Shown here piece by piece: positions 19,467 through 28,998 of a stretch of 64,000 nt of DNA. Position 1 is the stretch's first letter, and every line of letters starts with the position of its first letter. Source of the DNA: Oricola nitratireducens (GTDB taxonomy: Bacteria > Pseudomonadota > Alphaproteobacteria > Rhizobiales > Rhizobiaceae); NCBI RefSeq assembly GCF_014904745.1, contig NZ_JACZCS010000001.1, positions 62,001-126,000 of the forward strand. The letters are read 5' to 3'. Below the pieces are notes generated by a model. It did no database searches. It was not told where the DNA came from and saw only the letters and a list, made by a program, of their open reading frames with translations. The position numbers and the translations under genes are program-made.

Positions 19467-19540
19467 TAGACTGTTATTGTTGACAGAATCATATTTTTTC
19501 GTAGCGTTTGACAGGTGCGACACTTGGAAAAGGAGCACCA

Positions 19541-19813
19541 ATGCAGGTCAAGAGCGCTTTGGAACTTCAACTGGAGGGGTACGGGCTGACGACCGCCCAT
19601 ATCCTCTACCGCATGCCCGACCACATGGAGATCCTGCAGACCTATATCTGGCAGGATTACGATCTCGCCCCGGATTTCCCGCAGATGTTCGGCTTCCTCG
19701 ACTTCTGGGAGGAAAATCTCGACGGTCCGCTGCATTCGGTGCGCTACACGCACCAGAAGCTGATCAAGCCGGGCGAGTTCCGGCGCGTCGACGGCGAAAT
19801 CGTGCTGCACTAG
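19541..19813 (+). CDS. usg: Usg family protein
   Basis: This 90-residue protein contains LTTAHILYRMPDHMEILQTYIWQDYDLAPDFPQMFGFLDFWEENLDGPLHSVRYTHQKLI in one run of family-typical sequence. It matches the Usg family found almost only in alphaproteobacteria and named from a gene upstream of a trp locus. Its function is unknown. The start follows AAAAGGAGCACC. It is divergent from groES across the CIRCE-like region and is probably a single-gene transcript. Confidence 0.85.
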   Translation: MQVKSALELQLEGYGLTTAHILYRMPDHMEILQTYIWQDYDLAPDFPQMFGFLDFWEENLDGPLHSVRYTHQKLIKPGEFRRVDGEIVLH

Positions 19814-19823
19814 GCGCCATCAT

Positions 19824-20396
19824 CTAGACGCCGCACCAGGTCGAGGCCGGTTCGCGCCGGCCATGCCAGCGCGCGGCGAGATGTCTGCCGACGAGGGCTT
19901 CGCCAACATCACCCTCGGGCGTGACGACGGCGGCGAGCGTGCGGCCGTAGCGGTCCTCGCCCTGGCGGACGAGGCGGATCGGGCGGTTCGCGACAAGACG
20001 CGCAAGCGCCCGCGTCGCATAGGCTGCGCGCGCACTCTCCGCGCGGCAACGGCCCTTCACCTCCGGCGCGTCGATATTGACGAGGCGGATCTTTTCGCCG
20101 TCGAGCCACAGCGTGTCGCCATCGACGACGCAATCGATCCGCCTGGCCGAACCGCAAAGCGGCATGGGGCGCGGCGCGACACCGCCACGGAAATCCGGTT
20201 CAGGCTCCGGCGCATAGGCGCTGGTCGTCATCGTATCGACAAGGCCGGTAAACCGGCGCACTTCGAGGCCGCCGGTCTGGCGCCAGAGAAGCGCGGCGCC
20301 GGCGCCAATGACGACCAAGGCCGCAAGCAGGGACATGCGGCGCACATGGCCGACAGCCCCGCGCGAGCGCGTCCGGAAAGTCGCCGATCTCGCCAT
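19824..20396 (-). CDS. membrane-anchored thermonuclease-like protein (SNase fold)
   Basis: This is a 190-residue protein with one N-terminal membrane anchor (MSLLAALVVIGAGAALLW) and a C-terminal staphylococcal-nuclease-like domain. The catalytic set is visible: VDGDT (calcium site), Arg104 and Glu112 in KIRLVNIDAPE, and Arg152 in DRYGRTLA. It is thus predicted to be an active extracytoplasmic nuclease. A GTG three bases upstream (20399) could also start it. A paralogue at 21376-21978 has the same layout but altered catalytic residues. Confidence 0.8.
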   Translation of the reverse strand: MARSATFRTRSRGAVGHVRRMSLLAALVVIGAGAALLWRQTGGLEVRRFTGLVDTMTTSAYAPEPEPDFRGGVAPRPMPLCGSARRIDCVVDGDTLWLDGEKIRLVNIDAPEVKGRCRAESARAAYATRALARLVANRPIRLVRQGEDRYGRTLAAVVTPEGDVGEALVGRHLAARWHGRREPASTWCGV

Positions 20397-20580
20397 CACT
20401 TGCCGTCCCCGTTGTCCATGGAAGGGCTAAGATCGCGGCAAGGCGTTACCTTTCCGTTCAGGTGCCGGGTTTCCGGCGCGATACCGTCCTGTGAATTTCG
20501 GCACATGCGGCAGGGACCGTTTCGGCAATAAACGGCGCCGACGGGCGATCAACCCGATAACCGAGAAAGGAAATACGACA

Positions 20581-20862
20581 ATGACGACTTCAATTCTTGC
20601 ATCTCGCCGCACCGCAGCCCTGTCGGGGCTTCGTTCGCTTGCCGCCGTCGCGGTTCTCGCCATCGTCCTGCCGGGACAGGCCGCCGCCGCGCACTGGGAC
20701 CGGCCCTCCTGCTATATCGACGTGCATGACGGCTGCTTCAACAATACCAACCACCCCTGCACGGACGAGGAATATCAGGGCTTCCTCGAGAACTGCGACA
20801 CCGCCTATCCGAACAAGCCGGTCCGCCCGACGCGCGGCCCCAAGACGCTGAAAATGAACTGA
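20581..20862 (+). CDS. small secreted cysteine-containing protein
   Basis: This 93-residue protein has a signal peptide ending near AAVAVLAIVLPGQAAAA. The short mature part carries four cysteines in a CYIDVHDGC...CTDEEYQGFLENC pattern that could form two disulfides. The start at ATG 20581 follows GAAAGGAAATACGAC. A perfect hairpin terminator follows directly, so it is a single-gene transcript. No family is recognised. Confidence 0.65.
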   Translation: MTTSILASRRTAALSGLRSLAAVAVLAIVLPGQAAAAHWDRPSCYIDVHDGCFNNTNHPCTDEEYQGFLENCDTAYPNKPVRPTRGPKTLKMN

Positions 20863-20869
20863 CAGAACG

Positions 20870-20896
20870 ATGCGGCCGGGCAACCGGCCGCATTTT
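20870..20896 (+). terminator. Rho-independent terminator
   Basis: ATGCGGCCGG (20870-20879) and CCGGCCGCAT (20884-20893) form a perfect 10-bp stem with a GCAA loop followed by TTTT. It ends the small secreted-protein gene. Confidence 0.9.
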
Positions 20897-20953
20897 CGAT
20901 TCCGGCGGGCCGGCGGCGCGGTTAGGATGCGCGGCGCAAACAAGGACCCGCCG

Positions 20954-21379
20954 ATGCCGATGCCGCAGGAATATTTTTCCGCCTCGCGCGATTTCGACGC
21001 GTTCATGCAGGATGCCAAAGCGGCGCTGGGGCACCAATCACATCACCAGACATACACGACGATCGACGCGGTTCTGACCGTGTTCCGCCGGCGGCTGGCG
21101 GCGGCGGATGGCCTGCGCTTTGCCAGCGCGCTGCCGCCGGTGCTGCGGGCGATCTTCGTCAAGGGCTGGGACCCGGAGGAAGCGCGCCCGCAATTCGGAC
21201 CGCGCGACGCGCTCGAGGCCGAGGTGAAGACGGTCCGCCGGCACCACAATTTCGCGCCCGACGGGGCGATCGGCATCGTCGCGGGCGTATTGCGCCGGCA
21301 TGTGAACGGCGAGGACTTCGACCGGGTGCTGGCGACACTGCCGGCGGGCGCGCGCGACTACTGGTCCGTCCGGACCTAG
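20954..21379 (+). CDS. DUF2267 domain protein
   Basis: This 141-residue protein matches the DUF2267 pattern. It has a helical repeat FDAFMQDAKAALGHQSHHQTYTTIDAVLTVFRRRL followed by a second related unit ending VNGEDFDRVLATLPAGARDYW. The start is taken at MPMPQEYF because the upstream ATG 20870 falls inside the terminator stem; ATG 20927 is possible. Function is unknown; family members often sit in stress-response contexts. Its stop overlaps the convergent nuclease gene by 4 bases. Confidence 0.75.
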   Translation: MPMPQEYFSASRDFDAFMQDAKAALGHQSHHQTYTTIDAVLTVFRRRLAAADGLRFASALPPVLRAIFVKGWDPEEARPQFGPRDALEAEVKTVRRHHNFAPDGAIGIVAGVLRRHVNGEDFDRVLATLPAGARDYWSVRT

Positions 21380-21978
21380 CCGCACCAGTCGGTGTCCGGC
21401 TCCTTGCCGCCATACCAGGGCACGGCGACCTTGAAGCGGATGAGGTTGCGACCGACGTCGCCTTCCGGCGTCTTGATGGTGGCGAGCAGGCGGCCGTAGC
21501 GGTCGCGGCCTTTCGCCCGGATCTCGATCGGCTGGCGGTCGAGCAGTCCGGCGAGCGTATCGGCCGCGTCGCGGGCGTGGGCGGCCTCGGCCGGGCACCG
21601 GGCCTTGTCGCTGTTGGGCGCGTCTATATTGGCGAGGCGGATCTTGCGGCCGGACAGCCAGAATGTCTCGCCGTCGATTACGCAGTCCTCGCCCGGGCCA
21701 TCGCCGCAAACCGGCATCGGGCGCGGACCGGCGCCGTTGAAATCGTCATAGCCCCTCGCCGCGTCGCCCGAATAGGCGCTGGTGAAGATCGAGTCCGCCT
21801 TTCCGGCGGCGACCGTGTCGGCGGAGGACGGCGCGAAGACGGCGTAGAGGATGCCCGCGCCGGCCGCGAGGACGGCCGCGACCGCCCCGGCGACAATCGC
21901 CAGACGGACAGGTGAATGTCCTTCCTGCTGCCCGCTGTCGCCGGCAAGGTCGTTCAATGCCGGTTTTCCCTGACGCAT
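21376..21978 (-). CDS. thermonuclease-like protein, catalytic site altered
   Basis: This 200-residue paralogue of the nuclease at 19824-20396 has the same layout: a membrane anchor at about residues 25-48, then an SNase-like domain. Arg114 (KIRLANIDAP) and Arg163 (DRYGRLLA) are kept. But the residue equivalent to the general base Glu43 of staphylococcal nuclease is Asn122 (DAPNSDK), and the calcium-site DGD has become DGE. It may be inactive as a nuclease or act by another mechanism. It converges with the DUF2267 gene. Confidence 0.78.
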   Translation of the reverse strand: MRQGKPALNDLAGDSGQQEGHSPVRLAIVAGAVAAVLAAGAGILYAVFAPSSADTVAAGKADSIFTSAYSGDAARGYDDFNGAGPRPMPVCGDGPGEDCVIDGETFWLSGRKIRLANIDAPNSDKARCPAEAAHARDAADTLAGLLDRQPIEIRAKGRDRYGRLLATIKTPEGDVGRNLIRFKVAVPWYGGKEPDTDWCG

Positions 21979-22158
21979 CGGATCTGCCTGAGCCCCTGTG
22001 GTTTCACCTTATTGTCGGAGCTTCGGCTTACGATTCGGTTTTGGAGCACATGCAAATTTAAGGGGGTCAAGACGCGCAATGCCGATCGCCTCCCGTAACG
22101 CCAATTCGTTGCGCCGGGGCGGCCATCCGGTCTAAGACTCATCGCGAGGGAGAACGGC

Positions 22159-22758
22159 ATGCCGCACAAGGCGCTCATCGTCATCGACGTCCAGAACGAT
22201 TTCTGCCCCGGCGGCGCGCTCGCGGTCGCGGGCGGCGACGAGATCGTGCCGCTGGTCAATCACCTGATCGCCAGCCACGACCACGTGGTGATGACGCAGG
22301 ACTGGCACCCGGCCGGGCACTCCTCCTTCGCGTCCAGTCACGAGGGCAAGGCGCCGTTCGAGACCATCGAGGCGGATTACGGGCCGCAGACGCTGTGGCC
22401 CGACCACTGCGTGCAGGGCTCGGCGGGCGCAGAGTTCCATGCCGGGCTCGAATGGACCAGGGCCGAACTCGTCATCCGCAAGGGATTCAGGCGCGAGATC
22501 GACAGCTATTCGGCCTTCTTCGAGAACGACCACGCAACGCCGACCGGGCTTGCCGGCTATCTGAAGGATCGCGGCCTGACCGAGGTCGTGTTGTGCGGCC
22601 TGGCCACCGATTTCTGCGTCGGCTTCTCGGCGCTCGACGCGGTCACATGCGGCTTCAAGACCTCGGTCGTGATGCCGGCCTGCCGGGCGATCGACCTGGA
22701 AGGCTCGCTCGCGGCGATGACCGAAAAGATGCGCGCCGCCGGCGTGCACCTGCTTTAG
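22159..22758 (+). CDS. pncA: nicotinamidase
   Basis: This 199-residue isochorismatase-fold enzyme hydrolyses nicotinamide to nicotinate in NAD salvage. The catalytic triad is Asp10 (VIDVQNDFCPGG), Lys108 (VIRKGF) and Cys153 (GLATDFCVGFSALDA). Metal ligands Asp48, His50 and His54 are in QDWHPAGHSSF, with His83 in WPDHCVQG. Its stop is 9 bases before pncB, so the two salvage enzymes form an operon. All key residues are present. Confidence 0.95.
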   Translation: MPHKALIVIDVQNDFCPGGALAVAGGDEIVPLVNHLIASHDHVVMTQDWHPAGHSSFASSHEGKAPFETIEADYGPQTLWPDHCVQGSAGAEFHAGLEWTRAELVIRKGFRREIDSYSAFFENDHATPTGLAGYLKDRGLTEVVLCGLATDFCVGFSALDAVTCGFKTSVVMPACRAIDLEGSLAAMTEKMRAAGVHLL

Positions 22759-22767
22759 GATTTTCAG

Positions 22768-24078
22768 ATGGTCTTTCGCGTTCTCGACATCGCAAGGCGG
22801 GTGCACGACCACACCTGGAAGCTCGACCCGATCATAAGGTCGCTGCTCGACACCGATTTCTACAAGCTGATGATGCTGCAGATGATCTGGAAGCAGCACC
22901 GCGGCGTCGACGCGACCTTCTCGCTGATCAACCGCACGACCTCGATCCGGCTGGCCGAGGAGATCGATATCGGCGAATTGCGCGACCAGCTCGATTACGC
23001 CCGCACGGTGAAGCTGGGCAAGAAGGAGATGATCTGGCTCGCCGGCAACTCCTTCTACCGCCGCAAGCAGATCTTCGAGCCGGAATTCCTCGCGTGGCTC
23101 GCCGACTTCCAGTTGCCGGACTACGAGATCGACATCCGGGACGGGCAGTTCGAGCTGCATTTCCACGGGCCCTGGACGCACACGACGATGTGGGAAATCC
23201 CGGCGCTCGCCATCATCAACGAGTTGCGCTCACGCGCGGCGATGCGCGGCATGGGGCCGTTCGAGCTCGACGTGCTCTATGCGCGGGCGAAGGCGAGGAT
23301 GTGGGAGAAGGTGGAGCGGCTGAAGACTCTCGACGGGCTGTCGATCTCGGATTTCGGCACAAGGCGGCGGCACTCGTTCCTGTGGCAGCGCTGGTGCGTG
23401 CAGGCGCTGCAGGAAGGCATTCCGGACGCATTCACCGGCACCTCGAACGTGCTGCTCGCCATGGACAACGACCTCGAGGCCGTCGGCACCAACGCGCATG
23501 AGCTGCCGATGGTCTATGCGGCGCTGGCGAAGACCGACGAGGGCATCGCCGCGGCGAATTACCGGGTGCTGGAGGACTGGAACAAGCTTTACGGCGGCAA
23601 TCTGCTGATCGTGCTGCCGGACACGTTCGGCACGGCGGCGTTCCTCGCCGACGCGCCGTCCTGGGTCGCCGACTGGACCGGGTTCCGGCCGGATTCGGCG
23701 CCGCCGGTCGAGGGTGGCGAGCGGATCATCGAGTGGTGGCGCGAACAGGGTGAGGATCCGCGCGACAAGATCCTGATCTTTTCCGACGGGCTCGACGTCG
23801 ACACGATCGTCAAGACCTTCAGCCATTTCAACGGAAAGGTGCGCATGGCGTTCGGTTGGGGCACCAACCTGACCAACGATTTCGTCGACTGCGCGCCGCG
23901 CCGGAACGACCAGCTGCGCGCCATCTCGCTGGTCTGCAAGGTGACCGAGGCGAACGGGTTGCCGGCAGTGAAGCTGTCGGACAATCCGAACAAGGCGACC
24001 GGCGAGCCGGACGAGATCGCGCGGTATCTGAAGATATTCGGCTCGGAAGAGCGGGTGGAGAAGCCGGTTTATGTTTGA
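22768..24078 (+). CDS. pncB: nicotinate phosphoribosyltransferase
   Basis: This 436-residue enzyme joins nicotinate to PRPP with ATP hydrolysis, giving nicotinate mononucleotide. Family signatures are [19 protein letters not shown] near the N-terminus, FGTRRRHSF, and GTNAHELPM, which carries the histidine phosphorylated in the reaction. It is the second gene of pncAB, with AGGA before the start. Its stop overlaps the convergent EamA gene by 10 bases. Confidence 0.95.
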   Translation: MVFRVLDIARRVHDHTWKLDPIIRSLLDTDFYKLMMLQMIWKQHRGVDATFSLINRTTSIRLAEEIDIGELRDQLDYARTVKLGKKEMIWLAGNSFYRRKQIFEPEFLAWLADFQLPDYEIDIRDGQFELHFHGPWTHTTMWEIPALAIINELRSRAAMRGMGPFELDVLYARAKARMWEKVERLKTLDGLSISDFGTRRRHSFLWQRWCVQALQEGIPDAFTGTSNVLLAMDNDLEAVGTNAHELPMVYAALAKTDEGIAAANYRVLEDWNKLYGGNLLIVLPDTFGTAAFLADAPSWVADWTGFRPDSAPPVEGGERIIEWWREQGEDPRDKILIFSDGLDVDTIVKTFSHFNGKVRMAFGWGTNLTNDFVDCAPRRNDQLRAISLVCKVTEANGLPAVKLSDNPNKATGEPDEIARYLKIFGSEERVEKPVYV

Positions 24079-24965
24079 GACGTCTCCCGCCCCGCTCCGG
24101 CGAGAATGTGCGCGACGACCGCGGCGAGGACGATCGCGCCGCCGATGACCGTGGCGAGGCCCGGGGTCTCGCCGAAGGCGATCAGAACCCAGACCGGGGC
24201 GAGCGGCACTTCCAGCGCGCCGATCAGCGCGGTCTCGACCGGCGGAAGCAGCCGCGCGCCGAAGGTGAAGAGCGACAGGCCGAGCGCCGAATTGACGAAG
24301 CCGAAGGCGGCGAGCAGCGCCAGGTCGTGACCGGTGACGGCGAGCGGATCGCCGAAGGGCCAGCAGGCGAGGCCGCTGGCGAGCGCCGACAGACAAGCGG
24401 CGGGCAGGATCGAGATGTCGCGGCTGCGCCGCGCGATCACCATCATCGCCGCCATGGCAAGCGTCATGCAGAAGGCGAGGCCGTCGCCGAACAGGCTTCC
24501 CTCGCGGCCGAAGCCGACCATGACGACGACGCCGGCAAGCGCGGCAAGGCTGGCGATGACGGCGGACCGGCCCGGCCGTTCGCGCAGGACCAGCCAGCCG
24601 AGCCCGGCGGCGACGAAGGGAGCGGTGGCGTAGATCACCGAGACATGGGCGACGGTGGTGTGGCGCAGCGAGGAGATGAAGAACACCATGCCGACGGCGG
24701 AGACCGCGACGAAGAGCCATCCGGCCGGGCGAAGCGCGATCAGGCGGGCGAAGGGATTGCCGCGCTCGACGGCGGCGATCACCGCGAACAGGCCCGCCGC
24801 GCCGAACAGGCCGCGCCATGCCAGCAATGTCCACAAATCGAGCGGAATGAGACGGGTGAAGAAACCGGCCGTGCTCCAGGCCGCCGCCGAGGCAACCGCC
24901 AGGGCGACGCCGAGCCGCCAGGCCGAGCGTTCGGCCAGGGCCGTGTCCGCCGCCATACTGTCCAT
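24069..24965 (-). CDS. EamA/DMT-family transporter
   Basis: This 298-residue protein has about ten membrane helices in two EamA repeats ([22 protein letters not shown] opening the first; [26 protein letters not shown] in the second). Drug/metabolite transporters of this size usually export amino acids, metabolites or drugs. The ribosome site GTGAGG precedes MDSMAAD. The gene is alone, convergent to pncB, and nothing in context gives the substrate. Confidence 0.85.
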   Translation of the reverse strand: MDSMAADTALAERSAWRLGVALAVASAAAWSTAGFFTRLIPLDLWTLLAWRGLFGAAGLFAVIAAVERGNPFARLIALRPAGWLFVAVSAVGMVFFISSLRHTTVAHVSVIYATAPFVAAGLGWLVLRERPGRSAVIASLAALAGVVVMVGFGREGSLFGDGLAFCMTLAMAAMMVIARRSRDISILPAACLSALASGLACWPFGDPLAVTGHDLALLAAFGFVNSALGLSLFTFGARLLPPVETALIGALEVPLAPVWVLIAFGETPGLATVIGGAIVLAAVVAHILAGAGRETSQT

Positions 24966-25120
24966 CGCCTCACCGCCTCCGTTTCGCCGGCCAGCATAGG
25001 AGGGCGGTGCTGACAGCGTGGTGTCAGGAGGGAGCGGCCGCGCGGCCTTGTTTCCGGCCGCCCGGATCGGCTAAGCGGACGACGGCGCCAGCTGCGGCGC
25101 GGCCTTTTCGGGGATTTTAC

Positions 25121-25570
25121 ATGCAGGAACCGCTCTATCTGGACGATTTCAAGGTGGGCCAGCGCTTCGAAAGCGCCACCCACGCGCTCGACGCGGCGCA
25201 GATCAAGCGGTTTGCCGCCGAATTCGACCCGCAGCCGTTCCATCTCGACGAGGCGGCGGCGGAAAACTCCCTCTTCGGCGGGCTGGCGGCGAGCGGCTGG
25301 CATGTCGCGTCGCTGACGATGCGGCTTCTCGTCGACGGGACGATCCCCATCGGCAGCGGCAATATCGGCGCCGGGGTGGACATCACCTGGCCGAAGCCGA
25401 CCCGGCCCGGCGACGTGCTGCAGGTGTTCAGCGAGGTTACCGAGGTCAGGCCGTCGAGATCGAAGCCGGACCGCGGCATCGTGACGATCCGCAGCGAGAC
25501 GCGCAACCAGCATGGCGACGTGCTGCAGGTGCTGACATCGAGGATGCTGGTGCTCAGAAAGGCGGAGTGA
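25121..25570 (+). CDS. MaoC-family hot-dog dehydratase
   Basis: This 149-residue single hot-dog protein has the hydratase-2 motif FAAEFDPQPFHLDEAAAENSLFGGLAASGWH, with the catalytic Asp and His in DPQPFH. Related enzymes hydrate enoyl-CoA or act on modified acyl thioesters. The start is set at MQEPLYLDDF; the upstream extension has no protein character. It stands alone between a divergent DMT transporter gene and a long non-coding stretch. Substrate is not evident. Confidence 0.87.
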   Translation: MQEPLYLDDFKVGQRFESATHALDAAQIKRFAAEFDPQPFHLDEAAAENSLFGGLAASGWHVASLTMRLLVDGTIPIGSGNIGAGVDITWPKPTRPGDVLQVFSEVTEVRPSRSKPDRGIVTIRSETRNQHGDVLQVLTSRMLVLRKAE

Positions 25571-26031
25571 GGTCCGTTCCCGGCCGACCTGGCGCCCGTC
25601 GTTTCCGACGTCCTGTTTTCGCCAGTGGTCAAGGCTCGGAAATCCATGCCAGGGCTTTTCCGCCTCGCCTGTCGTCACCGGCTCGCCGGCGATCTCGAGC
25701 GTGACGGATTCCGGGCGGCAGGCCGAGAATGGCCGCGATGAGGCGGATGCGAAATATTTTATTGTATTTCTGGCCGCACTTTCCGTCGAAATTCTTGTTT
25801 GCTTGCGGTTGCAGACTTCAAATACCCAGGAAAAGCCAACCGGGGCGTTTAAAACCGTCCCTGAACACATCTCTTGATCAGTCACCCGCAGCAGAGGCCT
25901 CTGTGCTGACCCCACGGAAACAAAAAACCGAAACGGTTATTTGCCCTGCGACAGAAATTCACAGTGCAAATAAAGAGATTCGTAATGCCCATATGCTGAA
26001 CTGCAAGTTCATCAGCCGTGGGCCATAGACC
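25571..26031. other. intergenic, AT-richer; likely promoter region of the c-di-GMP gene
   Basis: This 461-base stretch is clearly lower in GC than its neighbours from 25740 onward and contains AT-rich promoter-like sequence around 25750-25800. A 99-codon frame at 25729-26028 has no ribosome site or protein-like pattern. No hairpin or repeat was seen. Confidence 0.5.
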
Positions 26032-27873
26032 ATGAAACTGGAGGCGCAACTCAAGCTCTCCGCTTTTCAGAGCACGATCCTCGAGGCCGTCGCGACCGGC
26101 GGAGATTTCGACTCCATCGCGGAGCTGTTGTGCACGGGCGCCGAACAGCTCGCTCCGGGCACGATCTGCACCATCGTGCGCATCGACGGCGAGGGGCTCA
26201 TCCGCCCCGTTTCGGCACCGAGCCTGCCGGACAGCTACGGACAGGAGCTGAACGGCGTGGCGATCGGCCCCGATGTGGGCTCCTGCGGCACCGCCGCCTA
26301 TTACGGCAAGCCGGTCCAGACCACCGATATCGAGACCGACCCAAAGTGGCAGCCCTATCTCGAACTGGTGCGGCCGCTCGGGCTGAAGGCCTGCTGGTCG
26401 ACGCCGATCAAGGCGCGCGACGGCCGCACGGTGGCGACATTCGCGTTCTACTTCCGGGAAAAGCGCGGCGCGACCGAGATCGAGCGCGAACTCGTCAAGC
26501 GCTGCACGCATCTGTGCGCCATCGCCTACGAGCACACCGAGATCAACGCGCGCAACGAGTACCTCGCCTATCGCGACCAGCTGACCGGGCTCGCCAACCG
26601 CCGCTCCTTCGACGCGACGTTCAACGCGCAATCCCTTTTCGACACGCCGTTCGGGCTGCTGGTGGTCGACATCGACAATCTCAAGATCATCAATGACAGC
26701 CTCGGACACTATGCCGGCGACAAGCTGATCGACACGGTCGCAAAACGGCTGAACGGGCTGGCCGGGCCCGACGGCGCCTACCGGCTGGGCGGCGACGAGT
26801 TCGCCATCATCTGCCGCGACTGCCGCGATCACGACGCGCTGCAGGAGAAAGCGTGCAAAGTGCTCAACACCGTGATGGACCCGTTTGTCGCGCAGGGCAC
26901 CACGATCACGCCGAGCGTGACGATCGGCGGCGTCGTGAGCGGCGTGGACGGCGACACGCCGGAACAATTGCGCCAGAACGCCGACCTCACGCTCTATCAC
27001 GCCAAGGAGACCATCCGCGGCTGTTACCTGCGCTTCGATCCCTGCCACAAGACGTCCATCGTGCGCCGGATCGACCAGTCGCGCCAATTGCTCGAGGCGC
27101 TCGACGAGGACCGGCTGATCGCCTATTTCCAGCCGGTCGTACGCCTCGATACCGGCCGGATCGCCGGCGTGGAAGCGCTGGCGCGCATCCGCGGCCGCGA
27201 CGGACGCATCGCCGAAGCGCGCGAATTCGAATTGGCGTTCGCCGATTCGCGCAACGCCACGCGCCTGACCGACCGGATAATCGATCTCGCCGTGACGGAA
27301 TACCGGTCGTGGCTCGACGCGGGTCTTCCGATCGAACACATCGCCATCAACCTGTCGCCGGCCGACTTCCAGTCCGAGGACCTGAACGAGCGGCTGGCGA
27401 GGCCGTTCGACCGCGCCGGTATCGCGCTGTCGCACCTGCATCTGGAAGTGACCGAGACGGTGCTGATGGATAACCGCCTGATTCCCCCGCTGGCCGCGCT
27501 GCGCGCGCGCGGCGTTCGCGTGGCGCTCGACGATTTCGGCACCGGCTTCGCGTCGCTGACGCATCTCATCAGCTTCCCCGCCGACGTGATCAAGATAGAC
27601 ATGTCCTTCGTCAGGCGGCTGCTGACCGACCGGCCGAGCGCCGCGATCGTCGAGGCGCTGATCGATATCGCGCGCAAGATCGGCGTCGACATCGTCGCCG
27701 AGGGCGTCGAGACCATCGCGCAGGCCGAAAGGCTGGCCGCGCTCGGCTGCGATTTCGGACAGGGTTACCTGTTCTCGCGGCCGACCGATGCCGCGACAAT
27801 CGCGCGGCTGTTGCGCGCGAGCATGCCTGCGGCCAGGGTCCCCGCGAAAAAGCGCCGCCGCAGCAGTGCCTGA
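26032..27873 (+). CDS. GAF-GGDEF-EAL cyclic-di-GMP turnover protein
   Basis: This 613-residue protein has an N-terminal GAF sensor (about 15-165), a diguanylate cyclase domain with intact GGDEF at 253-257, and an EAL phosphodiesterase domain (about 345-595). In the EAL domain the motifs GVEALARI, NLSPADFQ, LEVTETVL, DDFGTG, IKIDMSFV and AEGVET are all present, so it should cut c-di-GMP. No RxxD inhibitory site precedes GGDEF. It may do both reactions or use GGDEF as a GTP sensor. There is no membrane segment, so it is cytosolic. It ends in a basic tail. Confidence 0.92.
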   Translation: MKLEAQLKLSAFQSTILEAVATGGDFDSIAELLCTGAEQLAPGTICTIVRIDGEGLIRPVSAPSLPDSYGQELNGVAIGPDVGSCGTAAYYGKPVQTTDIETDPKWQPYLELVRPLGLKACWSTPIKARDGRTVATFAFYFREKRGATEIERELVKRCTHLCAIAYEHTEINARNEYLAYRDQLTGLANRRSFDATFNAQSLFDTPFGLLVVDIDNLKIINDSLGHYAGDKLIDTVAKRLNGLAGPDGAYRLGGDEFAIICRDCRDHDALQEKACKVLNTVMDPFVAQGTTITPSVTIGGVVSGVDGDTPEQLRQNADLTLYHAKETIRGCYLRFDPCHKTSIVRRIDQSRQLLEALDEDRLIAYFQPVVRLDTGRIAGVEALARIRGRDGRIAEAREFELAFADSRNATRLTDRIIDLAVTEYRSWLDAGLPIEHIAINLSPADFQSEDLNERLARPFDRAGIALSHLHLEVTETVLMDNRLIPPLAALRARGVRVALDDFGTGFASLTHLISFPADVIKIDMSFVRRLLTDRPSAAIVEALIDIARKIGVDIVAEGVETIAQAERLAALGCDFGQGYLFSRPTDAATIARLLRASMPAARVPAKKRRRSSA

Positions 27874-27879
27874 CAGGCC

Positions 27880-28923
27880 TTACATCGGGACCGGGTATTG
27901 CTTGTAGACCTCGAGGATGTCGTCCAGCACGGCGCCGGAGAGTTCGACATCGACCGACGCGATGTTGGTCTTCAGCTGATCCATCGAGGTGGCGCCGATG
28001 ATGACGGCGGTCATGAAGGGGCGCGACAGGCCGAAGGCGAGCGCCATCTGCGCCGGATCGAGACCGTATTTGTCAGCGATCCCGATATAGGCGTCCAGCG
28101 CCGGCTTCGAGCGCTCGGTGTAACGGCCGTTGATGTCGCCCTGCAATTCGAGGCGCGAGCCGGCCGGCACGACCCCGCCGCGATACTTGCCCGACAGCAG
28201 CCCGCCGGCGAGCGGCGAATAGGCGAGCAGGCCGACATCCTCATGCGCCGAGAGTTCGGCGAAATCGGTGTCGTAGATGCGGTGCAGCAGCGAATATTCG
28301 TTCTGCATCGACTGGGCGCGCGGCAAGCCCCGGTCCTCTGCGAGGCGCAAATAGTTCATGGCGCCCCAGACAGATTCGTTCGACAGACCGAAATGGCGGA
28401 CCTTGCCCTCCTTTATCAGCGCGCCGACGGTCTCCAGCGTCTCGGCGAAATCGTCCTTCGCCCTGTCGCCGTCATGGGTATGCGGCGCCCAGGTCCAGGT
28501 CTGGCGGAAGTGGTAGGAGCCGCGGTTCGGCCAGTGGATCTGGTAGAGATCGATATAGTCGGTCTGCAGCCGCTTCAGCGAGCGTTCGCAGGCGCGGCGG
28601 ATCCTTTCGGCCGACAGCGGCGCCGCGTCGTCGATATGCGGCCGGCCCGGGCCGGCCACCTTGGTCGCCAGCACGATGTCGTCGCGCTTCTTCCTGCTGG
28701 CGAACCAGCTGCCCACGATCTCCTCGGTGCGGCCATAGGTTTCCGGGCCTTGCGGCGTCGTCGGATAGAGTTCGGCGGTGTCGAAGAAATTGACGCCCTG
28801 GCCGGCGGCATAGTCCATCTGCTCGTGGCCTTCGGCCTCGGTGTTCTGCGAGCCCCAGGTCATGGTGCCAAGGCAAATCGCGCTCACGTCCAGGCCGGTG
28901 CGGCCGAGCTTGCGGTATTTCAT
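27880..28923 (-). CDS. aldo/keto reductase (Tas-like)
   Basis: This 347-residue NADPH-dependent TIM-barrel reductase starts MKYRKLGRTGLDVSAICLGTMTWG. The catalytic Asp and Tyr are in NFFDTAELYP, with the lysine in VLATKVAG and the histidine in LYQIHWPNRG. The insertion HFRQTWTWAPHTHDG after that is typical of the Tas subfamily. Substrate is unknown. It converges with the GGDEF-EAL gene, 6 bases apart. The short upstream extension of the frame is not used because the AKR N-terminus starts at 28923. Confidence 0.9.
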   Translation of the reverse strand: MKYRKLGRTGLDVSAICLGTMTWGSQNTEAEGHEQMDYAAGQGVNFFDTAELYPTTPQGPETYGRTEEIVGSWFASRKKRDDIVLATKVAGPGRPHIDDAAPLSAERIRRACERSLKRLQTDYIDLYQIHWPNRGSYHFRQTWTWAPHTHDGDRAKDDFAETLETVGALIKEGKVRHFGLSNESVWGAMNYLRLAEDRGLPRAQSMQNEYSLLHRIYDTDFAELSAHEDVGLLAYSPLAGGLLSGKYRGGVVPAGSRLELQGDINGRYTERSKPALDAYIGIADKYGLDPAQMALAFGLSRPFMTAVIIGATSMDQLKTNIASVDVELSGAVLDDILEVYKQYPVPM

Positions 28924-28998
28924 CGTTGAAGATCCGGATTGTTCGAAACGGGAGGTTTTTCGCGACGACACTATAAGGCGGCAAGGCGCGAGCGCAAG

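Noticed and set aside
25729..26028. 99-codon frame before the GGDEF-EAL gene
   Set aside because: No ribosome site, no family pattern, and the region is AT-rich promoter-like sequence.
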